DNA of 64,000 nucleotides from GCA-958296115 sp965222445 (GTDB lineage: Bacteria; Chloroflexota; Dehalococcoidia; Lucifugimonadales; CAJWER01): contig CBDCTY010000002.1 of the NCBI GenBank assembly GCA_965222445.1, positions 2,604,001 to 2,668,000 of the forward strand. The letters are read 5' to 3'. Both the position numbers and the translations under genes were made by a program. The notes under the pieces are model-generated. The model saw nothing but the letters and a program-made list of their open reading frames with translations. It was not told the DNA's origin and did not search any database. Shown here in pieces: positions 18,013 through 27,539 of this stretch (the first letter of the stretch is position 1; each line of letters begins with the position of its first letter).

Positions 18013-18401
18013 ACCGGGGCCTTGACCTGGGCGGTCAGCGCTCTTTCAATTCCGACCAATCGTATCACGGGGTCCCGATGAAGATTCGAGCTGCCCTGCC
18101 GTAATCCAGGAACGCCAAGTATGTGCGTGCTTGGCTAGGAGCCAGTTGAAGTTCGCGATAGCCTCCAGGTGCGTTGTGGCGCGGCGCGCGATTACACATC
18201 TCTCGCATTCCGCGCAGATGGCTTCGCCGAGGGCCCGTAGGCATGGCCTCTAGGAATGCATAGGCAGCAGATGCCACATACTAATTTCGAGCGCCCTACC
18301 ACTGCCCACTACCAATCGATACATGACGTGACCACGTTCATCAGGCTCTAGGGTGTCATGCGGGTAGAATAGGGGCAATCTCGAAGTATGGAGGTCGAAT
18401 C
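18013..18401. other. Intergenic, no gene seen
   Basis: About 390 bases between the truncated methyltransferase and the deacetylase gene. A minus-strand frame of 70 codons at 18065-18277 has no ribosome site and no recognisable features. GGAGG at 18391-18395 serves the next gene. Confidence 0.5.
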
Positions 18402-19298
18402 TTGAGCGAATTCAACATACTGGTCGTGTATCCCCACCCGGCGGACTTCGCAACCGAGGCCTCGGGCACTATGGCGCTCCACGCCGAAAGGGGGGACAAG
18501 GTCACCAGCGTGGTCGCGACCTACGGCGAGCGGCACCACATGCAGTGGCTTCACGACGAGGAAAAAAAGCCCCCGGGCGAGCGAGACCCCGACGTCGACA
18601 CTATGACCCTGGAGGACTACAGGCAGTTCAAGAAGCGGGAGGCCGAGCGAATCGCCGATGTACTGGGCGTAAGCGAGCTGATCTTCCTCGGCTGGACGGA
18701 CGGCGAGATCTACTTCGACCTGGACAAGGTGCAGGACATAGCCGATGTAATCCGCCGCGTGAGGCCCGACATACTCGTGACTCACCTGCCGCTGAACAAC
18801 GGGCCCACGGACAACGACCACCCCATCACCGGCCGCATCGTGATGAAGGCTCATGAGATGGTAAGGAATCGGGTCCGGCAATTCGACGGAATCGAGCCCT
18901 ACCGCGGGGTGAAGCAGGTCTTTTTCTCCTTCGCGGCTGGCGAGGAGGTCAACACCAACAACGTTTTCGTGCAGGGCATCGTGCCCGACGTCTGGATCGA
19001 CACGTCGTCGGTAATACACAAAAAGGTGCAAGCCATCGATCAGCTCGTCAGCCAGGGCTATCATGAGGACACGTCCCGCTGGATCGTCGAGGCGCGCGAC
19101 GGCCGGTGGGGGATGATCGCCGGTTGCGCCTACGCGGAGCCGTTCCTACGCCCGACCGGCATAACCTACGACTCCTTGCCCATGCCGGACAGGGTGATGA
19201 ACAAGGTGTACGTGCCAACCGAGATGCCGGTGGGCCGCACCAGCGCCCACACGGTGCCGTCCGCCACTCCGCCTGAGGCGTACCGCCTGAAGCCGTGA
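18402..19298 (+). CDS. LmbE/PIG-L family deacetylase
   Basis: 298 residues from a TTG with GGAGG 6 bases upstream. The family folds as a zinc-dependent N-deacetylase acting on GlcNAc-type or related amides. The first motif is PHPADF rather than the usual PHPDD, so one of the two conserved Asp is replaced by Ala. Further motifs are present: LGWTDGEIYFDLDKV, PDILVTHLPLNNGPTDNDHP and HPITGRIVMKA with the distal His. The C-terminal half (WIDTSSVIHKKVQAIDQL) is also typical. The altered first motif may change metal binding or specificity. It stands alone. Confidence 0.8.
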   Translation: MSEFNILVVYPHPADFATEASGTMALHAERGDKVTSVVATYGERHHMQWLHDEEKKPPGERDPDVDTMTLEDYRQFKKREAERIADVLGVSELIFLGWTDGEIYFDLDKVQDIADVIRRVRPDILVTHLPLNNGPTDNDHPITGRIVMKAHEMVRNRVRQFDGIEPYRGVKQVFFSFAAGEEVNTNNVFVQGIVPDVWIDTSSVIHKKVQAIDQLVSQGYHEDTSRWIVEARDGRWGMIAGCAYAEPFLRPTGITYDSLPMPDRVMNKVYVPTEMPVGRTSAHTVPSATPPEAYRLKP

Positions 19299-19445
19299 AG
19301 GGGAGCATGCGCTGTCCCGTGCGTAGGTACAAATCATCGTCACCATGTTCGGGTCTAGGTGGGACACGTAGCGCCGTCGATTCGGCTTTGGAGCCCGACC
19401 GTCGGAGCCTGATCTCCACTCTATGCCTGCTTATTCCCCGGTGAG

Positions 19446-19973
19446 CTACCTCCTGCGTCGGCGGTTGGCCCACCAATACGCACCGACAGGCAGCTCGAGC
19501 ACCGCCACCAATAGCGCGAGGGGTGCGTAAAAGTTCCAGAAAGGATTCAAGTTGAAGTAGGGATCGCCTTCTATCTGTCTGGACTCGGTGACGCACAGAG
19601 GCACAGGGAACGAGCCAGAGATAGGTCGGCCGCAAGCCGCTGACGATTCGTCTTGACGTGTAATCTTGCCGGTTGAGTCCCAGCAATAGAAGCAATCGGT
19701 CGAAGGAGTTCGCAGATACCCTGGATACAGAGGGGCAGTGCTGGTACGTGTTGGATGATCGATCCACGAACCGGTCGAGTGGGTGTTTGGTGTAACCCTC
19801 GTGACTTCTCGGTCTGCCATCATCGCGTCCATACCGGTCTGAACAAACTCCTCCTCCAGCGTATTCGGGACTAGCTCACGTTCTCCCGAACAGGCCGCGA
19901 GTGCTAACGCGATTGAGGCTGACAAGATCGACGAATGTAAGACTGCGGCCATGTAGCTAATCATACGCACCAT
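19446..19973 (-). CDS. Hypothetical lipoprotein with C-terminal membrane helix
   Basis: 175 residues from an ATG at 19973; other ATG codons nearby make the exact start uncertain and no strong ribosome site is visible. ILSASIALALAACSG is a lipoprotein signal with lipobox LAAC. The mature part has a CFYC pair and two further Cys, and ends with LALLVAVLELPVGAYWWANRRRRR, a membrane helix with a positive cytoplasmic tail. The double anchoring is odd. No family recognised. Confidence 0.5.
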   Translation of the reverse strand: MVRMISYMAAVLHSSILSASIALALAACSGERELVPNTLEEEFVQTGMDAMMADREVTRVTPNTHSTGSWIDHPTRTSTAPLYPGYLRTPSTDCFYCWDSTGKITRQDESSAACGRPISGSFPVPLCVTESRQIEGDPYFNLNPFWNFYAPLALLVAVLELPVGAYWWANRRRRR

Positions 19974-20009
19974 CGAATCCCGCGCTGGTGTTCGCAAGCC
20001 CAGGTCACG

Positions 20010-20285
20010 GTGAACGGCGAACCCGAGGGCGGACGCGCTGCGGGTGGAAGGTCTCTTGAGGAGGAATTCCGGCTTAGAGAATGCGAGCTGCCGAATGAAG
20101 CAGCGGCAGCCGTCGTAGGAGTCTCAGAGACGATCACGGCGCAAGAGTCCACTGTGCGATTCAAGCTGCACAACAAGGTTGCGGCGCTCGACAGCCTGGG
20201 GGTGCACTTGGGCATGTTTGCAGAGCCCAGCCATCCAGGAGCGCAGCGCCCCCGTGAACGTGGTAGGCGGTCACAGTTACGCTAA
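20010..20285 (+). pseudogene. Phage terminase small subunit, C-terminal remnant
   Basis: The 91 codons end in TVRFKLHNKVAALDSLGVHL then GMF, the signature C-terminus of Terminase_2-type small subunits (usual form RFKLHDKLKALELLGKHLGMF split over the same positions). The DNA-binding N-terminus is missing and no other phage gene is near. The frame ends inside the left end of IS1380. This is probably a scar of an old prophage. Confidence 0.5.
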
Positions 20286-21993
20286 GCCCGAATCCACCGA
20301 AGGAGGGCCTTGGGGACAGCCCTTGAAGAAGCCAGAGGGTGCTCCTCTGAATCTGGGATAATGGTTTTGGAACAGAAACCCTCCCGGAAACAAGGAGCAC
20401 CCAATAGATGCTGCCACAGAACAAACCCGACCGTATCCGCATCGTCTTTGACGACCATCGCCTGGTGGCCAATGCCGGCCTGCTCCTGCCGGCCACCCTA
20501 GCCCGGCACCTGGGCCTGCGGGAACTCGTCGACCATCACCTTGACCTCGGCGGAGCGCCGGGACGGGCGAACACCGGGGACAAGATGCTGACGCTGGTCG
20601 CTTCCGCGCTGGCAGGCGGCGACTGCATCGACGACGCCGATGCGCTGCGCGCTGGTGGGACGGTCGGTGTTCTAGGCTGCGTGGTCAAGGCGCCATCCAC
20701 CCTGGGGACCTTCCTGCGCAGCTTCCGGTGGGGGCATGTCCGTCAACTCGACTGCGTGAGCCGCCAGTTGTTGGCCCGGGCCTGGGCCGCTGGGGCCGGA
20801 CCCGGCGACTCGCCCCTGACCATCGACCTGGACTCGACCATCTGCGAGACCTATGGACTGGCCAAGGAGGGAGCGCGCCACCACGGCTATACCGGCGCCC
20901 GCGGCTATCACCCGCTGCTGGCCATTGCCGCCGGCACCGGCGAGGTGCTGATGTCCCGGCTGCGCGGGGGCCGGGCCAACACCGCCCGTGGCGCCGCCCA
21001 CTTCTTGCGTGAGACGGTGGGGCGGGTGCGCTACGGCGGGGCCAGGGGACAACTCACGGTGCGGGCCGACAGCGGCTTCTACGCCCACACTGTCGTTGCC
21101 GCCTGCCGGGAAATGGATGTCCGCTTCTCTATCACCATCCGCCAGCGCGTCAGCCTGCGGGACCTGATCGAGGCGATACCAGAGGAGGACTGGACTCCCA
21201 TTCCCTACTGGATGGACGGCGCCGCCGATGTCGCCGAGACGACTTACACCCCGTTCCAGACCAAGCCGGACGCCGCGCCGGTGCGGCTCATTGTCCGGCG
21301 GGTGAAGCCGACGCCCGGTTCCCAGCTCGCCCTCTTCGCCAGATACAGCTATCACGCCTTCATCACCGACCGCGATGGGGAGACGCTGGAACTGGAGGCC
21401 GATCATCGCCGCCACGCCGAGGTCGAGAACGCCATACGCGACCTCAAGTACGGCGTCGGGCTGAACCACATGCCGTCGGCGCGCTTCGCCGCCAACGGCG
21501 CCTGGCTGGCGGTCCAGGTGATGGCGCATAACCTGGCCCGCTGGACGGCGCGGATTGGTCTGGGCGAGCGGACCGTGATCACCAAGACCCTCAGGCGGCG
21601 GGTCTTCGCTCTGGTGGGACGGATCACCCGCTCGGCGCGCCGCCTCACTTTGCATCTCCCCCGGCGCTGGCCTTGGGAAACCCAGTTCAGTCGCGCCTTG
21701 GCCCGGCTGCAAGCCATTCCGTTCCCGGCCTGACGGCCAGCCTGCAACTGACCCAACGTCCCCGCAATCTCGCGCCACCCCGGTCGCGAGAGTCCCCTGC
21801 TGCGTATCCTCTCGCCATCCGGCGCATCGCAACTCCCGCATAGGGCCTTAGGGGCCCTGTGCGGCGACTGAAGACCGTCCGCCGGCCCCCATCTACCCCA
21901 AGACCCCAGGCCATCTCCCCTGTAGCTCCCTCACCCACCCCCTTCCGCTGTCCTCACGCCGTCCATCGGTGTCCTTCGGTGGATTCGGGCTTA
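20283..21993 (+). mobile_element. IS1380-family insertion sequence
   Basis: Perfect 22-bp terminal inverted repeats beginning TAAGCCCGAATCCACCG (20283-20304 and complement at 21972-21993) around one full-length transposase; 1711 bp, normal for the family. I could not find a convincing target duplication, so one flank may have been rearranged. Confidence 0.9.
20408..21733 (+). CDS. IS1380-family transposase
   Basis: 441 residues, ATG with CAAGGAG upstream. DDE motifs follow the family: LTIDLDSTICETYG with HHGYTGARGYHPLLA, then LTVRADSGFYAHTVV and the C-terminal AEVENAIRDLKYGVGLNHMP. Length normal and frame intact, so it may be functional. It separates a terminase remnant from a truncated nuclease-like gene. 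Confidence 0.92.
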   Translation: MLPQNKPDRIRIVFDDHRLVANAGLLLPATLARHLGLRELVDHHLDLGGAPGRANTGDKMLTLVASALAGGDCIDDADALRAGGTVGVLGCVVKAPSTLGTFLRSFRWGHVRQLDCVSRQLLARAWAAGAGPGDSPLTIDLDSTICETYGLAKEGARHHGYTGARGYHPLLAIAAGTGEVLMSRLRGGRANTARGAAHFLRETVGRVRYGGARGQLTVRADSGFYAHTVVAACREMDVRFSITIRQRVSLRDLIEAIPEEDWTPIPYWMDGAADVAETTYTPFQTKPDAAPVRLIVRRVKPTPGSQLALFARYSYHAFITDRDGETLELEADHRRHAEVENAIRDLKYGVGLNHMPSARFAANGAWLAVQVMAHNLARWTARIGLGERTVITKTLRRRVFALVGRITRSARRLTLHLPRRWPWETQFSRALARLQAIPFPA

Positions 21994-22703
21994 AGTACCT
22001 GAGCATTGGCGCTGTCGGTGTACAGCGAATTATGGAGGATCTCCGTGACAAGGGCTTTGAGCCAATTGAACTGGAGCGCTATTGCGCGTCCAACAAGATC
22101 TGGACAACGAAAGTCAAACGCCTACGTCTCCCCGACCTGCTTTGCGCGAAGACTGGAATGCGGGTGGAGGCTCGCGCAAAGACCGACCTGAAGATTCGTA
22201 TGAGTGATGCCCCGTCAAATCCCGACCGAGTTTGGGACGCGGGCTTGAGAAACAATGACATTGTCGCAGTGATTGCGTGTTCCGATACAGGGGAAGGTCT
22301 GCACCCGGCAAATCGCGTCAACTATCTCACAGTGAGAGCGATGCGCGAATCGGTCGACCAATCAAAGCTCGGCCCTCCAAAGTCCGCATCGGAAGGAGCG
22401 GAGCGGGACCGTACTTGGCCCGCAACGGTACCAACCAGAGACGGTACCGTGTTGGAAGTCACTCCCGACAGACTCAGGGTCCAAATGCACAGGGACCCCG
22501 AGCGACCGGCACGGAAACAGACGTATGCGCTGAAGGGGAAGACTGCCTACGTTGGCCCCGGTGAGGAGTTTGAAGCAAATACTACGTTCCTTGCGGGGGC
22601 ACCGTCTGCTTTAGCCGATCTGTCTGATTACTCATCCCTTAGATATGAGCCTCTGAAAGATGTCAAGGGTGTCGAAGACCAGCATAAATGTCCGCCTAAC
22701 TGA
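21969..22703 (+). pseudogene. PD-(D/E)XK-like domain protein, truncated at both ends by IS elements
   Basis: Native sequence runs from about 21994 (KYLSIGAVGVQRIMEDLRDK) to about 22679; the first codons come from the IS1380 end and the last six (HKCPPN) from the next IS. The N-terminal part reads like a restriction-endonuclease-fold domain: a helix, a Tyr/Ser/Asn block (ELERYCASNKIWTTKVKRLR), then LPDLLCAKTGMRVEARAKTD, where PD and E-x-K could be catalytic. The rest (TRDGTVLEVTPDRLRVQMHR) looks beta-rich. It is probably the front of a larger protein; a defence-related nuclease is possible but not shown. Confidence 0.45.
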
Positions 22704-24291
22704 CCAGGGAAAATGTCACCTGTCTAACTTGCCACGGTAACAGACTACGTTGCTTTCAACATCACCCGAGGACGATTCATCGGCGGACTGTCGGCCTTAA
22801 GGTACTTCCGTACGGTGTTCCTGTGGATGCCCGTCTCCCTGGTTATTCTCCTGATGGACAGGCCCCTGCGCTTCGCTGCATGAACCGCCTCCCACCTGGC
22901 GATCTGCTTCGGAGTGGGCTTCCTCGGTACAGAGGTTGCCTTCTTGCGGATCTTGGCTGCACCACTGTCGTGGTTGCCGTCGATTGCTTCGGCTCTCTCC
23001 CTGTCGAGTGAGGCCAGAACTCTCTCCCAGCGGCTGCCCAGACCGTTACGATACGGCGGTGCGTGTGAAGGGTATCCATTCACACCGCGCAGGATGTTCG
23101 GACGGGGTGGAGCCTCCTGGCTGGGGATGAGTTGACCCTCGTGCTCAACGACCAGTTGACCGTCCATTCCCTCGAGCACGTCCACCTTCACTCCAGCGTA
23201 GGTCGGACGTTCCATGCCGGGCAGCAGCTGAAGCGTACTCCGTCGGTATCTCACAGTGTTGTCCTTTGCCACTTTGCGACTGTGCCTGAAGCACAGCATC
23301 CGATCCAGACACGTCCCTCCGTCCACAGGGCGGTAGGCGACTTCAGACTCCGGAGCCGATACCCCGAAGCGCTCGTTGAAGTGAGGAAGGAAGTCTCTCA
23401 GAACGACACCAGCATCTTCGATGGTGGTCGCACCCGCGAGTCGAAGCTCGGTTACAAGTCTGTCCTGGAAGGTGCCTGCCGCTCGTTCCACACGGCCCTT
23501 GGCCTGTGGAGACAGCGCGTAGATCATCTGTATTCCGAGCTCGTCCATCGCACGGGAGAACTGGGTTGGAGCGCTCGGTGCTCCGGTTCCTGGTACGTGC
23601 TTGAAGACCGAGTGGCGGTCGGTGTACAGCGCTATGGGTACCCCGTGGCGCTCGATCAGTCCCCGCATCAGCACGAAGTAGTCTCGGGTGTTCTCGTACT
23701 CACAGAACAGCGCACTGACCACTTTGCCCGTGGCGTCGTCCACGGCAAGCAGAAGCATAAACTGAGGTCCATCCTCTCCGAGCCACCGATGATAGCTGCC
23801 ATCGATCTGTATCAGCATCCCCTCTCGGGGCATGCGTTGCCGACGAACACGGTGCTTCGGAGGACGACGGCGACGAGGACTGACGAGACCGGCTCCGACC
23901 AGTATGCGTCGCAACGTGTTACGGGCTATGTCTATACCCTCACGTTCTCTCAGCAGTTCGCTCAGATGAGTGTGGTTGACTCCTGAGTACGTGGTTCGAG
24001 CTAGACGCAACACTTCGGCCCTTATCGAATCGGGTGTTGTGTTGGGAGCCCTCCGACCCCGATGGCCGTGAGCGAGTGCGGCTGCTCCTTCTTCTCTGTA
24101 AGCCGCAAGAATGCGCCTGGTGTGGCGTGTGCTCACTCCCATCAGCATGGCCGCCTGGTCCACCGTCATATGCTCGGCCAGTAGGCTGTTGAGGATCTGA
24201 AGTCTTACCTGCTCTTTCTGGTTCAATGTCACAGTCACCTCATGGAGAATGTGACATTTATGCTGGTCAGTTAGTCAGGACATTTATGCTG
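22680..24291 (-). mobile_element. IS481/ISNCY-like insertion sequence
   Basis: Terminal inverted repeats CAGCATAAATGTCC at 22680-22693 and its complement at 24278-24291. A second partial copy (GACATTTATGCTGGTCAG) lies just inside the right end. The element carries one long transposase on the minus strand. It truncates the nuclease-like gene at its left end. Target duplication not evident. Confidence 0.8.
22745..24238 (-). CDS. Integrase-core (rve) transposase, IS481/ISNCY-like
   Basis: 497 residues from GTG at 24238. The N-terminal helix-turn-helix (AEHMTVDQAAMLMGVSTRHT) precedes an integrase core with LIQIDGSYHRWLGEDGP, ALYTDRHSVFKHVPGT and a catalytic-Glu helix near SPQAKGRVERAAGTFQDRLV. 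A beta-rich region and a second C-terminal helix-turn-helix (RGLSIRRITRETGIHRNTVR) follow; the latter is unusual for IS481 and fits the ISNCY-type subgroup. Intact frame. Confidence 0.85.
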   Translation of the reverse strand: MTVTLNQKEQVRLQILNSLLAEHMTVDQAAMLMGVSTRHTRRILAAYREEGAAALAHGHRGRRAPNTTPDSIRAEVLRLARTTYSGVNHTHLSELLREREGIDIARNTLRRILVGAGLVSPRRRRPPKHRVRRQRMPREGMLIQIDGSYHRWLGEDGPQFMLLLAVDDATGKVVSALFCEYENTRDYFVLMRGLIERHGVPIALYTDRHSVFKHVPGTGAPSAPTQFSRAMDELGIQMIYALSPQAKGRVERAAGTFQDRLVTELRLAGATTIEDAGVVLRDFLPHFNERFGVSAPESEVAYRPVDGGTCLDRMLCFRHSRKVAKDNTVRYRRSTLQLLPGMERPTYAGVKVDVLEGMDGQLVVEHEGQLIPSQEAPPRPNILRGVNGYPSHAPPYRNGLGSRWERVLASLDRERAEAIDGNHDSGAAKIRKKATSVPRKPTPKQIARWEAVHAAKRRGLSIRRITRETGIHRNTVRKYLKADSPPMNRPRVMLKAT

Positions 24292-24431
24292 AGCAACAAT
24301 ATCAAGGGCGGAGAGAAATCAGGCCGTGTGGCGGAGCAAAAGTGTACCACTTGAGCGGCGATGTTCAGCGAAAATGTCCGCCTGCGACGGGTGCCGTCGG
24401 GAGCCCTTAGTCGCAGCGAGGTCGGTGGAAT

Positions 24432-25214
24432 CTAGGCGTCAGGGGAATCGCCGGCTGAGCGTGTGGGGACGGCTAGCCTGCTCTGCTTGAGGCGGTAGCT
24501 CTCGCCGTTCATCTCCAGGATGTGAACGCGGTGAGTGAGGCGGTCCAGTAGGGCGCCGGTCAGCCTCTCCGAGCCGAAGACCTCGGTCCACTCGTCGAAT
24601 GGCAGGTTGGTAGTGACCAGGACCGACCCTCTCTCGTAGCGCTGGCTGAAGACCTCGAAGAGGAGCTCCGCGCCGGTCTTGGAGAGTGGGACGAAGCCAA
24701 GCTCGTCGACGATAAGCAGCTTGAGTCGGGCCAGCTTCTTCTGGAGGTTGAGCAGCCGTCGCTCGTCCCTGGCCTCGATCAGCTCGTGGACCAGCGAGGC
24801 GGCGGTGGTAAAGCCTACCGACAGCCCCCTCTGGCAGGCGGCGAGCCCGAGGCCGAGGGCCACATGGGTCTTGCCGGTACCGCTGTTGCCGATGGCGATG
24901 ACGTTCTCACGCCGGTCTACGTACTCGCAGCGTGCAAGCTGCATGACCAGGTGCTTGTTCACCGACGGCATGGCCAGGAAGTCGAAGGTGTCGAGGCTCT
25001 TTGTGGCAGGGAAGCGTGCAGCCTTGATCCTGCGGTCCACCATGCGATGATGGCGGTCTATCAGCTCAAGCTCAGAGAGCCTCAGCAGGTAGCCTGGATG
25101 GTCGACGTCCTCGGCGGCACACTGGCCGGCCACCTTGCCGTACTCCCTCAGGAAGGTCGGCAGCTTCAGCTCCTTGAGGTGGTGCTCCAACAGCACCGTC
25201 GACCTGTCGCTCAC
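24432..25214 (-). CDS. istB: IS21 helper ATPase IstB
   Basis: 260 residues. The start is a GTG at 25214 overlapping the istA stop (GTGA); this begins VSDRSTVLLEHHLKELKLPT, the usual IstB head. Walker A is GNSGTGKTHVALGLG, Walker B LLIVDELGFVPLS, and VLVTTNLPFDEWTEVFGSER is the family sensor region. It assists IstA in target capture. Longer upstream frames belong to the istA reading. Confidence 0.92.
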   Translation of the reverse strand: MSDRSTVLLEHHLKELKLPTFLREYGKVAGQCAAEDVDHPGYLLRLSELELIDRHHRMVDRRIKAARFPATKSLDTFDFLAMPSVNKHLVMQLARCEYVDRRENVIAIGNSGTGKTHVALGLGLAACQRGLSVGFTTAASLVHELIEARDERRLLNLQKKLARLKLLIVDELGFVPLSKTGAELLFEVFSQRYERGSVLVTTNLPFDEWTEVFGSERLTGALLDRLTHRVHILEMNGESYRLKQSRLAVPTRSAGDSPDA

Positions 25215-26710
25215 CGCCTGCTCCCCGACATGAGCGCCATGTAGTCGTTGGCCGACGTCTTCGTCACGGTGACCCTGGGCAGGAAGGGGTAAAGCTCCAG
25301 GTCGAGTCTCTGAGGGCGGCCCTCCATCCTGCACAGCACCAGGTGTTTGATGGCGTCGGAGCTTATGGCCCCGAGCCTGAGGGCATCACGTACGGCCTCG
25401 TACACCACCTCTGTTCGGAAGTTCTCCATCAACCGCAGCACCTGCACGAACTCCCGCTTGCCGCGCCTGCCCATCCTCGACTCCAGCAGTCTGCGCAGCA
25501 CTCCGAACTCCTCCGGCAACTCCCACCCGACCAAAGGAGCAGCCTGGTCCAGCGCTCCCGTCTTGCGCTCCAGCAGCGGCAGGTAGTGGATGGGGTCGAA
25601 CACGAAGTCGTCGCGTTCGTAGGAGCGCCTGTGCCGGGCTATCACCTCTGCCCCGTTGCTGATCACCACCTCGCCCACATAGCCGCGCACCACTACCTCC
25701 ATGTGACCGTAGGCCACGGGCACCGAGTAGTCGTTGGTCCGGTACCGCACCAGCGACAGGGAGCTGACACGGCTCACGTGCTTGTCGCTGGCATCGTATG
25801 GCACGGCGGGGAGCGCCAGCAGGGCCTCCAGGTCACGCTCCATCCGCTGGCCTATCGTCTCCTTGTGTCCACGCAGCTGTCTCCCCAGCCGTTCCAGGCA
25901 CCGCTCCTCCAGGTGGGCGTTGAGGGCATCGAAGCTCGGCAGCGACGGCACAGGCACCAGGAAGTTCCGACGCGCATATCCCACCAGCCCCTCCACCTTG
26001 CCCTTGTCGTTACCCTTGCCTGGACGGCCGAACCGGTCCTCGAACAGGTAGTGGGACGCCAGTTCAGAGAACACACGAGTACGCTGGCGCCGACCGTCTC
26101 CCAGGATCCTGGCCACAGCCAGTCTCGTGTTGTCGTACAAGATGCTCCGGGGCACCCCGCCCAGGAACGAGAACGCCGAGACGTGACCGTCGCAGAACGC
26201 CTCGGTCGTCTCCGCGGGGTACGCCTTGACGAAGCATGCGTCGCTGTGGGGAAGGTCCAGCACGAAGTAGTGGATGGTCTGCTCCACTCCTCCGATCACC
26301 GCCTTGGCCTGGCCGAAGTCGCACTGGGCATCACCAGGAGGATGGGAGAGCGGAACGTACATCTCCCGTGTCCGGAGACGCCGCTCGCGCACGTAGTCCT
26401 TGACTATCGTGTACTTGCCACCGAACCCGTGCTCCGCTCTCAGACGCTCGTAGATCCGCTTCGCCGTGTGCCGCTGCTTCTTCGGAAGACTACGGTCCTC
26501 TTCCAGGATCCGGTCGATCACCCCGCGGTACGGGTCCAGCTTGGGGCGACGCGGCGGTGACTGTCGACGGTACCCGGGTGGCACCGAGTACTCCAGCATC
26601 TTGCGCACCGTATCCCGGTGCAGACCGAACACTCGGGCAGCCTCCCGCGTGCTCATCCCGTCCACCATGCAGGCCCGGCGCACTCGAACGTACAGCTCCA
26701 CCTTGTACAT
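25211..26710 (-). CDS. istA: IS21 transposase IstA
   Basis: 499 residues, ATG at 26710 with GTGAAGG just before it. N-terminal helix-turn-helix (DGMSTREAARVFGLHRDTVR), then the integrase-type core with DAQCDFGQAKAVIGGVEQTI (first Asp), LYDNTRLAVARILGDGRRQR (second Asp) and GKGNDKGKVEGLVGYARRNF (Glu). Intact length. Overlaps istB by four bases, so expression is coupled. Confidence 0.92.
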   Translation of the reverse strand: MYKVELYVRVRRACMVDGMSTREAARVFGLHRDTVRKMLEYSVPPGYRRQSPPRRPKLDPYRGVIDRILEEDRSLPKKQRHTAKRIYERLRAEHGFGGKYTIVKDYVRERRLRTREMYVPLSHPPGDAQCDFGQAKAVIGGVEQTIHYFVLDLPHSDACFVKAYPAETTEAFCDGHVSAFSFLGGVPRSILYDNTRLAVARILGDGRRQRTRVFSELASHYLFEDRFGRPGKGNDKGKVEGLVGYARRNFLVPVPSLPSFDALNAHLEERCLERLGRQLRGHKETIGQRMERDLEALLALPAVPYDASDKHVSRVSSLSLVRYRTNDYSVPVAYGHMEVVVRGYVGEVVISNGAEVIARHRRSYERDDFVFDPIHYLPLLERKTGALDQAAPLVGWELPEEFGVLRRLLESRMGRRGKREFVQVLRLMENFRTEVVYEAVRDALRLGAISSDAIKHLVLCRMEGRPQRLDLELYPFLPRVTVTKTSANDYMALMSGSRR

Positions 26711-26837
26711 CCTTCACACCTTCCATCGAGTTGCCTCCAACTCTATGGAAGGCGGCGGGTGGTACGGTTTTGCAGCGCCACTCCCGGACGCTCACCCCCG
26801 CCTCGCCGGTCCATTATTACTCCGCCCTTTACACTGC

Positions 26838-27338
26838 GGCCTGTTCACCGAGCGGGGTTCCGAGCGGTTCACCGGGATGGTGGTCGTTCCCGAACTCTCC
26901 GGCGGGCTTGTCCGCTGGCTCGTGGGGCGGGCCTTGGACCCGGACACAAAGCCACGCTTCCAGGCTCTCCCCGGTCCCAAGCCGGTGCTTGGGCTTGGTC
27001 GTCTCGGCCCCGCTCCTCCGTGGGCGGTCGTCGCCGAGGGGGTCTTTGACTGGCTTGCCCTTGCCGGATGGGGCGTCCCCGCCGTCGCTGCCCTGGGCAC
27101 CCAGGGCGTCGAGCGGGTCGCCTCTGCCCTCCGGGGCTGCCCCAGGGTCTTCCTCGCCTTCGACAACGACGAGGCGGGCCTTGAGGCCACTGAGCGGCTT
27201 GCGGGCTTGCTTGGCAGGCGGGCCGCCGCCGTCACCCTTCCCCAGGGCGTCGGCGACGTGGCCGAGCTTGCTGCCCTCCCCCAGGGCCGAGCGGCCTTCC
27301 TTCGGCTGCTGGCACGGGCGGCCCGCTCCGCCCGCTAG
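26838..27338 (+). pseudogene. Toprim half of a second primase, 5'-truncated
   Basis: From GLFTERGSERFTGMVVVPEL onward this matches residues about 185-350 of the primase at 3725-4777, through VVAEGVFDWLALAGWG and VFLAFDNDEAG to the same RAARSAR end. The zinc finger and core N region are missing; the homology begins about 55 bases from the IS21 end. The nucleotides differ at many third positions, so it is a diverged relative rather than a recent duplication. It cannot encode a working primase. Confidence 0.85.
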
Positions 27339-27424
27339 CTCCCCACTTTCCCTCTACCGGGCTACCCCAGCCCGCTTGCTTGCGGGACTCTCTCCCGCTT
27401 CATCCCCATGCCCCCACTCTCACC

Positions 27425-27539
27425 ACCCTGGAGGACCTATGCCCATTTTGCGACGGGCCTTGCCCGCACACGGCTTCCCGTTGGGGAACCCGCATCGCTC
27501 ACTCGCTACAGGAACAAACACCAAAGAAGGAGACACGAG
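27425..27539 (+). promoter_or_regulatory. Conserved leader of the Rad52-like gene, copy 2
   Basis: Counterpart of 4850-4964: GGAGGACCT-ATG opening a short frame with RRALPAHGFP, a hairpin CGGGC-CTT-GCCCG at 27454-27466, then CGCTACAGGAAC and AAGAAGGAGA. Conservation of the hairpin and of the short peptide between two diverged copies suggests a functional leader. In this copy the short frame is not closed at the same place and runs past the gene start. Confidence 0.45.

Larger units (their letters stand above)
24328..26782 (-). mobile_element. IS21-family insertion sequence
   Basis: Two minus-strand genes with the IstA-IstB arrangement lie between imperfect inverted ends: TGTGGCGGAGCAAAAGTGTA on the left (about 24328-24350) and, reversed on the right (about 26759-26782), the matching GTGGCGCTGCAAAACCGTAC. 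The exact outer bases are not certain. Its right end abuts the truncated second primase gene. Confidence 0.85.

Noticed and set aside
18065..18277. 70-codon minus-strand gene
   Set aside because: No ribosome site, no conserved features, atypical composition.
20283..21993. Target-site duplication for IS1380
   Set aside because: Flanks TTACGC and AGTACC do not match convincingly; reporting one would be guesswork.
23132..23986. 284-codon plus-strand reading frame
   Set aside because: Antisense of the IS481/ISNCY-like transposase.
25343..26560. 405-codon plus-strand reading frame
   Set aside because: It is the antisense of the IS21 transposase gene; composition reflects reversed codons and nothing resembles a protein family.
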